Below, piece after piece: positions 1 through 6,224 of a stretch of 13,099 bases of DNA (the stretch's first letter is position 1; every line of letters starts with the position of its first letter). The translations under genes were made by a program, and so were the position numbers. The stretch covers positions 1-13,099 of the forward strand of contig JAHINZ010000366.1 in assembly GCA_018895795.1 (NCBI GenBank), in the 5' to 3' direction. The notes beneath the pieces were generated by a model. That model was not told where the DNA came from. It was given only the letters and a program-made list of their open reading frames with translations, and did no database searches. This DNA is from Alphaproteobacteria bacterium (GTDB lineage Bacteria; Pseudomonadota; Alphaproteobacteria; Caulobacterales; Caulobacteraceae).

Positions 1-807
1 AATGCCGGCGGGTTTCTGCTGATCCGCTTTGCTGACGTGATGTTGCTGGCCCCGGGCATCCTGGCGGTCCTGGTGATGATCGGCGGATTCACCGCGCTGT
101 TCGGCGGCCTGGTGATGCTGACCCAGCCCGCGGTGAAGACCTCGCTGGCCTGGTCGACGGTCGCTCAGATGGGGTTCATGATCCTGGAGTGCGGGCTAGG
201 GCTGTTCCCGCTGGCCCTGCTGCACATCGTGGCCCATTCGCTCTACAAGGCGCACTCCTTCTTGGCCTCCGGCGGCGCGGTCGACCTGATCGCCGCCAAT
301 CGCAGGCCCGGTCCCGTGGCCATTCCCAAGGCCGGCGCGGTCGGGCGCGCTTTTCTTCTGGCTCTGGCGATCTATGCCGTCGTCGGGTTCGGCTTCGGCT
401 TCCAGCACAAGTCGCCGCAGGCCATCGCGCTGGGCGCCATCCTGATCTTCGGCGTCGCCTACATGCTGGCGCAGGGTCTGGCGGACGCGGCCCCAAGGGC
501 CTTGACCCAACGCACGATCGTCTATGCCATCGCCACGTCCGTCAGCTACTTCGCGCTTCAGGTCTTCGCCGTCTGGCTGACCGCCGGCGTGCTGCCCGCC
601 GCCCCAGCCCCGGGTCCGCTGCAGTGGGCGCTGATCGTACTCGCGGTGATCAGTTTTGGCCTCGTCGCCGTGGTCCAGGCGATGTTCCCCCTCTGGGCTT
701 ACCACCCGGCCGCCGCGGGGCTGCGCGTGCACCTCTCCAACGGCTTCTACGCCAATGCGGTGTTCGACCGACTGCTGCGCGGCTGGCGTCTGCGCAACGC
801 AACCTGA
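1..807 (+). CDS. dabB: DabB, proton-conducting membrane subunit of the DAB inorganic-carbon transporter (5' end outside window)
   Basis: This is the C-terminal 268 residues of a NuoL/MrpA-like integral membrane protein; the frame is open from base 1, so the start lies upstream. The visible part has several hydrophobic membrane segments. It also has the conserved antiporter-family stretch around KTSLAWSTVAQMGFM, followed by HIVAHSLYKAHSFL, whose charged Lys and His residues are typical of the proton path. In the family, DabB passes protons through the inner membrane and partners the cytoplasmic DabA to drive one-way conversion of CO2 to bicarbonate. DabA follows after a 19-bp gap, which separates this protein from a respiratory complex I NuoL or an Mrp antiporter subunit. 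The stop is at 805-807. The promoter and any LysR-type regulator would be upstream of the window. Confidence 0.93.
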   Translation, partial: NAGGFLLIRFADVMLLAPGILAVLVMIGGFTALFGGLVMLTQPAVKTSLAWSTVAQMGFMILECGLGLFPLALLHIVAHSLYKAHSFLASGGAVDLIAANRRPGPVAIPKAGAVGRAFLLALAIYAVVGFGFGFQHKSPQAIALGAILIFGVAYMLAQGLADAAPRALTQRTIVYAIATSVSYFALQVFAVWLTAGVLPAAPAPGPLQWALIVLAVISFGLVAVVQAMFPLWAYHPAAAGLRVHLSNGFYANAVFDRLLRGWRLRNAT

Positions 808-826
808 TCTGCCCGAAGGAAGAACA

Positions 827-3247
827 ATGACGAATGCAGAGATCTCAAGCTCGCGCATGGCGCCGGACTTGGATGCCGCCGCCGATCGCGCCGCCCGGGC
901 GATCCCTCCAGTCTGGCCCTTGGCGTCGAGCGTCGCGGTTAATCCGTTCCTGGGGCAGGCCCATGAAAGTCTCGCCACGGTCGGCGCCCGTCTGGAACGG
1001 GTGGCGGGCGCGCCCGTCACGATGCCGCGAAGCTGGTACGCGGCGCGGATCGCCAGCGGCGTGATCACCGACGTCGATCTATTGGACGCTCTGGCGAGCG
1101 CGCCGTCGGCGCTGCGCCCGGCGAACCTTGCGGCGCTGAAGTCCGCTGTTCAGGCTCCGAGCCCCACAACCGGCGCGCTGCCGACGATCGCCGACCTGGC
1201 CGCCGAAGCTTCGGGGATCGACTGGCCGGGCTTGATCGCCGAGCGCTTCGGCGCCTGGGCGGCGGGATATTTCGACGAGGGCCAGGCGCTCTGGGCGGCT
1301 CCACGCGGTCGCGGCGCCTTCGCCGCCTGGCGCGCCGTCGCGACCCATGATCTGACGCCCGAGATCGTCGGCCTGGCGGGTTTCGCCACCCATGTCTCGC
1401 AGGCCCCGGAAACGGCTTCGGCCGCGGTCGCGAGCGTGGCGCAGCGGATCGCAATTCCGGCCGAGGCGCTGGAAACCTATTTCCACCAGTTGCTGGTGAC
1501 ACTGGGCGGCTGGGCGCAATATGCCCGCTATCAGCGCTGGCAGGCGGAACTGGGCGGCGGCGCGGACGCGACCATCACCGACTTCCTGGCGATCCGCCTG
1601 ATCTGGGAAGCGGCTCTGTTCGACCGCTATGAGCAGAAGATCGCAGATCGCTGGAAGGCGGTCGTCGCCTCGCACGCGTCGCCCGTCACGCCGACCGCCG
1701 ACCAGGTCGTGGACGCCATTCTCCAGGAGGCGGCGGAACGGGCCGCGCAACGGGCTTTGGCTGAAGCGCTTGCTGCGCCAGGGACCGACGCGACGGTGAG
1801 CCGCCCCGTGCTCCAGGCCGCCTTCTGCATCGATGTTCGCTCCGAGGTGTTTCGGCGAGCGCTGGAATCGGTGAATCCGGACATCCAGACCCTGGGGTTC
1901 GCCGGCTTCTTCGGCCTGACGGCCTCGCATCGGCGCTTTGCGTCCGATGTGCGGGAGCACCGGTTGCCCGTGCTCCTCAATCCGGGCGTGACCACTTGTT
2001 CGGGCGGCCCCGATGACGCCGACGCGGACCAGTCGGCGCGATTCAAGGCTCGCGCGAAGCGGGCCTGGGGTCGCTTCAAGCTCGCCGCGATCTCGTCCTT
2101 CGCCTTCGTCGAGGCGACGGGACCGATCTATGCCGGCAAACTCGTCTGTGACGCCCTGGGACTTCACGCCTCGGCCGCGCCGAACGATCCCGCGCCCCGT
2201 CTTGATCCCGCTCTCGATCTCGCAACGCGAACCAAGACCGCCGAGACGGTGCTGCGCGCCATGTCGCTCACAACCAACTTCGCACGCCTTGTGCTTCTGG
2301 CCGGACACGGCGCGAACGTGGTCAACAACCCCCACGCCAGTGGGCTGCATTGCGGGGCCTGCGGCGGCTATTCGGGTGAGGTCAATGCGCGGCTGCTGGC
2401 GACCTTGCTGAATGACCCACAGGTGCGCTTTGGCCTGGCGCCGGAAGGGATCGAGATTCCAGCCGACACCCTGTTCCTCGGCGCTCTGCATGACACCACG
2501 ACGGACGCTGTCACGCTGTATGCGGACGATCATTCCTCCGCGCCCCATCAGGCCGATATCCGCCAGGCGGAGCTTTGGTTGAAGGCGGCCGGCGTCATCT
2601 CAAGAGGCGAACGGGCGCTACGCCTGCCCAGAGCGTCAGGCGAGGGGAGTCTGAAGGGGCGGAGCCGGGACTGGGCTGAGGTGCGCCCGGAATGGGCGCT
2701 GGCCGGTTGCAAGGCGTTCATTGCCGCGCCCCGTCGGCGAACAGCGGGCAAGACCCTGGAGGGGCGCGCCTTCCTTCATGACTATGACTGGAAGATCGAC
2801 CGGGACTTTGGCGTTCTGGAACTGATCCTGACGGCGCCCGTGGTCGTCGCGAGCTGGATCAGCCTGCAATATTACGGCTCGACTGTGGCGCCGGACGTGT
2901 TCGGCGGCGGCAACAAGCTGCTGCACAACGTCGCCGGCGGCATCGGTGTGATTGAGGGGAATGGCGGCGTGATGCGGGCCGGTCTCCCTTGGCAATCGGT
3001 CCATGACGGAGAGCGCTACGTCCACGAACCGCTTCGTCTGTCTGTCTGCATCGAAGCGCCGCGCGAAGCGATGACCGAGATCCTCGGGCGTCACGACAGC
3101 GTTCGCGCGCTGTTCGACAATCGCTGGCTGCATCTCTTCGCCCTCGATGAGGCCGGCAGGATGGCCTGGCGCTATGCCGGCGATCTGCAATGGACCGCGA
3201 TGAGCGTCGCCGCCGATCCAGTCGTGCCTCTGAAGATGGCGGTCTGA
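827..3247 (+). CDS. dabA: DabA, zinc-dependent carbonic-anhydrase-like subunit of the DAB inorganic-carbon transporter (DUF2309)
   Basis: A complete 806-residue protein of the DUF2309/DabA family, close to the usual family length. The chosen ATG at 827 has a good Shine-Dalgarno sequence (AAGGA, 816-820) and begins MTNAEISSS; the frame is open further upstream only as overlap with dabB. An early WPLASSVAVNPF motif is typical. The four zinc ligands known for DabA (Cys, Asp, His, Cys) are visible as C334 and D336 in FCIDVRSE, H494 in AGHGANV, and C509 in LHCGACGG. Their spacing (2 residues, and 15 residues from His to Cys) matches the characterised Halothiobacillus protein as I remember it. DabA is thought to hydrate CO2 to bicarbonate at the membrane in a reaction made one-way by the proton current through DabB. 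It is co-transcribed with dabB and its stop lies 3 bp before the next reading frame. No disruption is seen. Confidence 0.95.
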   Translation: MTNAEISSSRMAPDLDAAADRAARAIPPVWPLASSVAVNPFLGQAHESLATVGARLERVAGAPVTMPRSWYAARIASGVITDVDLLDALASAPSALRPANLAALKSAVQAPSPTTGALPTIADLAAEASGIDWPGLIAERFGAWAAGYFDEGQALWAAPRGRGAFAAWRAVATHDLTPEIVGLAGFATHVSQAPETASAAVASVAQRIAIPAEALETYFHQLLVTLGGWAQYARYQRWQAELGGGADATITDFLAIRLIWEAALFDRYEQKIADRWKAVVASHASPVTPTADQVVDAILQEAAERAAQRALAEALAAPGTDATVSRPVLQAAFCIDVRSEVFRRALESVNPDIQTLGFAGFFGLTASHRRFASDVREHRLPVLLNPGVTTCSGGPDDADADQSARFKARAKRAWGRFKLAAISSFAFVEATGPIYAGKLVCDALGLHASAAPNDPAPRLDPALDLATRTKTAETVLRAMSLTTNFARLVLLAGHGANVVNNPHASGLHCGACGGYSGEVNARLLATLLNDPQVRFGLAPEGIEIPADTLFLGALHDTTTDAVTLYADDHSSAPHQADIRQAELWLKAAGVISRGERALRLPRASGEGSLKGRSRDWAEVRPEWALAGCKAFIAAPRRRTAGKTLEGRAFLHDYDWKIDRDFGVLELILTAPVVVASWISLQYYGSTVAPDVFGGGNKLLHNVAGGIGVIEGNGGVMRAGLPWQSVHDGERYVHEPLRLSVCIEAPREAMTEILGRHDSVRALFDNRWLHLFALDEAGRMAWRYAGDLQWTAMSVAADPVVPLKMAV

Positions 3248-3250
3248 GCC

Positions 3251-3610
3251 GTGAAACTCGCCGGTTCTCAACTGTCGTGGCTGGAATCGCAATCCATCCA
3301 CATTCTGCGTGAAGCCGTCGCCGAAGCCCGCAACCCTGTCATGTTGTTCTCGGCGGGCCAGGACCGCGCGATCGGGCCGGTGCTTGAGCAAGGCCTGGGC
3401 CTCAGGGGCGCGCTCGCGATGGGGTTGAACACCGACCGCTTCGGCACATTCAGCCGGGATGTCGAGCGGACCGGCTCCCGACTCGACGCGGCAAGGGCCA
3501 GGATCGCCGCAGGGTTTGACTACGCGCCCTATGCTCGCGTTGGCGTCGCCAGCGAGGGCAGCTTCGGCCCGCACCCCAAATCCCCTTCCTCCCGTTCGAC
3601 CTCGAACTGA
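3251..3610 (+). pseudogene. 5' part of a frameshifted DUF6671-like gene with a CysD-like N-terminus
   Basis: The reading frame starts with GTG 3 bp after the dabA stop, so it is probably translationally coupled; no clear ribosome binding site is seen. Residues 1-37 (SWLESQSIHILREAVAEA followed by NPVMLFSAGQD) closely resemble the first residues of CysD, the ATP sulfurylase small subunit, up to its PP-loop (MLYSIGKDS in CysD). From RAIGPVLEQGLGL onward the protein instead resembles DUF6671 proteins, with NTDRFGTFSRDVERTG and ASEGSFGPHP as recognisable pieces. The frame then runs out at TGA 3608-3610 in non-homologous residues (KSPSSRSTSN). The neighbouring frame continues the family sequence from about 3580 as IPFLPFDLELTG. 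A one-base loss in CCCCAAA (3574-3580) explains this. The function of DUF6671 proteins is not known to me. The CysD part alone cannot be a working sulfurylase. Confidence 0.7.
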
Positions 3611-4128
3611 CGGGCCACTTAGCGAGCCCTGAGACCAACTGTAGCCATGCGGTCGTCTCGGACATGGAAGCCGCGTCCGCCTTTGCTGAACGGTCCAAAT
3701 TTCCTGAGCATGGCTTGATCGTCATGGGCTGTCTCGACGGAAAGCCCGCGTCCAGTCTCGCCCTGTTCAAGGATGTCGTCGACCACGCCGCTCTTGAAAA
3801 AACCTTTGGTCAGGTCATCGCCAAATGCGGGGCGGCTTTCGTCGAGGCGGACATGCGCGCCCACCGCAATCCCACCCGGATGCGGGCGATCGAGCGCGCG
3901 GCCAGCGACCTTGTTCGCCGGTTTCGCAGTCAATGCCCGGCCTGCGCACATCCCGGATTTGATGTCACCGAACGCATTGCCGGTCTGCCTTGCGAAGGGT
4001 GCGGGGAGCCGACGCAGGTGATTCGCGCGGAGGTCTTCGCCTGCCAGGCTTGCGATTGCCGGCTAGAACGCCCGGCGACGAACGCCACGACCGCGGATCC
4101 TGGGCGATGTCAGAGCTGCAATCCTTGA
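3580..4128 (+). pseudogene. 3' part of the same frameshifted DUF6671-like gene (zinc-ribbon C-terminus)
   Basis: This is the continuation of the preceding gene in the next frame, reading IPFLPFDLELTG and then AFAERSKFPEHGLIVMG, VEADMRAHRNPTRMRAIERA and DLVRRFRSQCPACAHPGFD. The C-terminus has four CxxC pairs (CPAC, CEGC, CQAC, CQSC), consistent with two zinc ribbons, and ends DPGRCQSCNP before TGA at 4126-4128. An internal ATG at 3664 would give a 154-residue product, but nothing shows it is used. Compared with the family as I remember it, the piece between PFLP and LELTG seems short, so a small internal deletion may accompany the frameshift. It converges on the minus-strand SOUL gene 39 bp away. 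The identification as DUF6671 is from memory of conserved pieces; the functional role is unknown. Confidence 0.7.
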
Positions 4129-4167
4129 GCTTAGGCCGCGGCTATCTGTTAAGCGGCTTTCGCGCCA

Positions 4168-4773
4168 TCAGGGCGCGACAGGAAGCATCACCTCATTGCG
4201 CCGCATGAACCAGAGGGTCCACGGGGGATCGTACTGGGCCAGCGACGCCGGGCCGATGGCGCGCAGGTGGTGTCCTCCGGCGCGTCTTTCGAGCTCGGCG
4301 GTTTTGGCGGCGACGTCGTCCTTCCCGGCCAGACCGGAGAATTGCAGCACCGCAAAGCGGGTCGGCGGGAGCACCCGCAGGCGCACCTTGGGGTCGTTTG
4401 GTTCGGGCAGCGTGTCCATTGAATAGGCGCTCGGCATCGTGAAGCGCACGACCCATTCGCCCGCGCTCTGGATCTGGGTGACCGGCGCGGTCATGGCGAT
4501 CTTTTCACTTGTCGGCACTTGGGCTACCGGCGCCGTCATGGCGATACTTTGGCGGCGTTTATTGCCGCCGAATATATATCCGGCGAGCAAGCGAAAGCCT
4601 TTGCTGGCCGCTTCCTTTTGATCGCCGCTGACGGTCACCTCGGCGACCACCAGGGCGGGGTAGTCACGGACTTCGAAGGCACCCTCATGGAGGACGGCCT
4701 TAAAGGCGGGTTGTTCGACGGCCATGGCATCCGTTCCGAAAAGAGTGACGCCGAGCAAGACGGCCAAAGCCAT
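4168..4773 (-). CDS. SOUL-family heme-binding-type protein, probably exported
   Basis: A 201-residue protein from the ATG at 4773. Residues 1-18 (MALAVLLGVTLFGTDAMA) look like a signal peptide ending in AMA, suggesting a periplasmic protein. The rest matches the SOUL/HBP heme-binding fold: FEVRDYPALVVAEVTV near the start, GFRLLAGYIFGGN, the paired phrases SIAMTAPVAQ and KIAMTAPVTQ, FTMPSAYSMDTLPEP, and a WTLWFMRRNEV ending. Many bacterial members have no proven heme ligand, so heme binding is inferred from family. Start choice is uncertain: no strong ribosome binding site precedes 4773, and an in-frame ATG at 4875 with AGGCGG upstream would add 34 low-complexity residues before the signal peptide. 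The gene stands alone, convergent with the DUF6671 remnant, with a degenerate region behind it. Confidence 0.85.
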   Translation of the reverse strand: MALAVLLGVTLFGTDAMAVEQPAFKAVLHEGAFEVRDYPALVVAEVTVSGDQKEAASKGFRLLAGYIFGGNKRRQSIAMTAPVAQVPTSEKIAMTAPVTQIQSAGEWVVRFTMPSAYSMDTLPEPNDPKVRLRVLPPTRFAVLQFSGLAGKDDVAAKTAELERRAGGHHLRAIGPASLAQYDPPWTLWFMRRNEVMLPVAP

Positions 4774-5189
4774 CCGTGACGAGCGCGGCGACCAGATCTT
4801 CCAAGCCGGCGTGGGTCGGCTCAAACGCTGGCGGGGTCTTGCGTAGCTTGGGGTAGTTTGTCGGCCTGGCGCCATCGTTCTTGTCCGCCTGTTCGCACTT
4901 GGGCGGCATCGACCAGCACTTCCCGGCTCGAATCGGACGTCTTGAGCCCGAGCGTCCATATCCGGCGGGGCGGTTGGGCAGGTCAAGGCCTCCTTGGGAA
5001 GGATAAGCAGGCAGCAGTCGCTCCACGCCACAAGGGGAAACTTGATATTCGTGACGCGTCACCAAGTCAGGATCTTGGGCGGACGTCTAAACGCGGCGCC
5101 GAATGTCGCCTTTCTGGCGGCGCCGAACAGTCAGCGGATGGCGCTGTTTCCACGCCCATTGGAAGTGTTGACGGGCCAGATGGTGATGT
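4774..5189. other. Non-coding or degenerate stretch upstream of the SOUL gene
   Basis: About 0.4 kb with no gene I recognise on either strand. Frames are open by chance because of high GC content, but their translations are Arg/Pro/Ser-rich and lack recognisable motifs. The SOUL promoter should lie in the part nearest 4774. No tRNA, terminator or insertion-sequence end is evident. Confidence 0.5.
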
Positions 5190-5345
5190 TGGGTCTGGGC
5201 GGCATCATCGGCGCTCACCGCCCAAGGCGGCAAGACCGCCAGCCTGCGCGTGCGCCTGCTGGTCGAACATCGCGAGAAACTCGACCAGCAGATCGCGACG
5301 CTCATGGAAGCGCGCAGTGTGATCGACCTGAAGATCGCGTTCTAA
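5190..5345 (+). pseudogene. C-terminal scrap of a MerR-family transcription regulator
   Basis: In the frame ending at TAA 5343-5345 the last residues read SLRVRLLVEHREKLDQQI, ATLMEARSVIDLKIAF, then stop. This is the dimerisation helix and typical ending of MerR-type regulators, which commonly read LLEEHRA..QIA.L..AL..ID.KI. Upstream the frame meets stops at 5184 and 5169, and no MerR winged-helix N-terminus is present in any frame nearby. It is therefore a remnant of about 45 residues. It abuts the 3' end of the opposing reductase fragment with no spacer, which suggests that a deletion or rearrangement joined them. Confidence 0.55.
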
Positions 5346-5505
5346 AGCTGCGGCTGCCCATGATGCGCAGGCTGGCGTTCCATGTCGTCTCGACGGCCCA
5401 GGCCTGCGACGCCGGATCGGAGCCGAACATCCATGTGTTCGTGCCATCCAAGTCACTTAAGAAACCGTCGAGTGACATCGACATTTTTAGGATCAACTCT
5501 CTCAT
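5302..5505 (-). pseudogene. N-terminal fragment of a DHFR/RibD-like reductase (YyaP/YwjB type)
   Basis: Starts at ATG 5505 behind a good ribosome binding site (AAAGGAAAAGAGGCG on the minus strand). The first 54 residues include MRELILKMSMSLDGFLSDLD, WMFGSD, AWAVETTWNASLRIMGSRSF. This matches the start of the dihydrofolate-reductase-like RibD C-terminal-domain proteins, with the SLDGF and MGSRSF motifs. Similarity stops abruptly at F54 (codon 5346-5344), exactly where the antisense of the MerR remnant begins. Thirteen unrelated residues then lead to a stop at 5302. The family is usually about 180-220 residues, so roughly the last two-thirds are missing. It is almost surely non-functional, although its translation signals remain intact. 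Confidence 0.65.
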
Positions 5506-6142
5506 CGCCTCTTTTCCTTTCGATAGAGCAATCAGGCGCCGCCGAGTTTGCCGCGCGTGCCTTTCGGCCTCTGATCGGGACGACGAAGGCGCGCGTCGAA
5601 AATCGACATCGTTCTGAAAAATTTCCTCGGGCGGATCAGGCGCCGGGGCGGGAGGCGATTGTTTCGGCGCTCGCTTGGGCCTGACATGCAAATGGATCGC
5701 CATCGGGCGCGCCGTCGATGGACCTTTGGTCTGGCTGAGCGCTGCCTTCAAGCCGCGGGATGAGCAGATCCACCGGGCCAGCGACAAGCAGCATCTCGAT
5801 CCTGGCGTTTGAGCTCAAGCCAAGCGCCGCCGGCGCCTTCTGGTTCTGGATGACCCACGAGCGGAGGCGAGGTGATCGATGCTTTGAGGAAGGTTGATAG
5901 GATCAAGGCCAGCATTGGTTGTCGCCGCTAGCTAGTCTGGTCGTTTCAGCGAACGGGCGATTACGGCCGCAAGCCGTTCCCGCGGACTCGCGCTTCCTCG
6001 GGCGACACGACTGTCTGTGACGCCTTCACTCATATCCCCTGACTATCGTCTCCGTAGGCTCTGCGGCCATTCTTTTTGGGGACGGGCGGCGCGGCCTTGT
6101 TCAGCCGCACCTTTTTGCCTCGCCCAGGCTGCCCGTCCGCCT
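5506..6142. other. Degenerate or non-coding region with no recognised gene
   Basis: About 0.64 kb between the reductase fragment and the MocR promoter region. Open frames exist on both strands, but none shows a recognisable motif together with a ribosome binding site. A small ATG frame at 5760 (about 40 codons) and a basic minus-strand tail near 6030-6140 (KKVRLNKAAPPVPKKNGRRA) were seen; neither could be assigned. No tRNA, CRISPR array or clear insertion-sequence ends are visible. Together with the two gene scraps before it, this is most simply a region decaying after rearrangement. Confidence 0.45.
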
Positions 6143-6168
6143 CGGGTGTAGAGCGCGCTCTACACCCG
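6143..6168. promoter_or_regulatory. 26-bp perfect palindrome upstream of the MocR-type regulator
   Basis: A perfect inverted repeat with half-site CGGGTGTAGAGCG and no spacer; its core is TGTAGAGCGCGCTCTACA. It ends 56 bp before the regulator ATG at 6225, a position suited to an operator. It has no T-tract, so a terminator is unlikely. The binding protein is unknown; autoregulation by the downstream MocR protein is one possibility. Confidence 0.55.
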
Positions 6169-6195
6169 GCGGGCTTCGGGAGAAACGCTGGACGT

Positions 6196-6209
6196 CGAGC
6201 CTCGGCTCG
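6196..6209. repeat. Short inverted repeat in the MocR leader
   Basis: Arms CGAGCC and GGCTCG are separated by TC, giving a potential tight 6-bp hairpin 15 bp before the ATG at 6225, close to the weak ribosome binding site (GGTGAAGA). It could affect translation, but such a short GC-rich repeat may be chance. Confidence 0.25.
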
Positions 6210-6224
6210 GGTGAAGATCTTGGC

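Noticed and set aside
656..826. N-terminal extension of dabA overlapping dabB
   Set aside because: The upstream codons encode no family sequence, and ATG 827 has a good ribosome binding site.
1079..2548. Long minus-strand frame (489 codons) opposite dabA
   Set aside because: It is fully antisense to a well-conserved gene, and the translation is Arg/Gly/His-rich without motifs; a GC-rich codon-bias shadow.
3572..3581. Programmed -1 frameshift in the DUF6671-like gene
   Set aside because: The CCCAAAT heptamer is not in the phase needed for tandem slippage and no downstream stem-loop stands out; a base loss is simpler.
4161..4177. Hairpin (CGCGCC/GGCGCG) at the end of the SOUL gene as terminator
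   Set aside because: Six-base stem overlapping the stop codon, with no T-tract on either strand; not enough for a terminator call.
4994..5617. Plus-strand frame of 207 codons in the degenerate region
   Set aside because: No recognisable motif, no good ribosome binding site, and it overlaps the MerR and reductase remnants in a different frame.
5760..5888. Small plus-strand ATG frame of about 40 codons
   Set aside because: No ribosome binding site, no motif and no neighbour supporting it.
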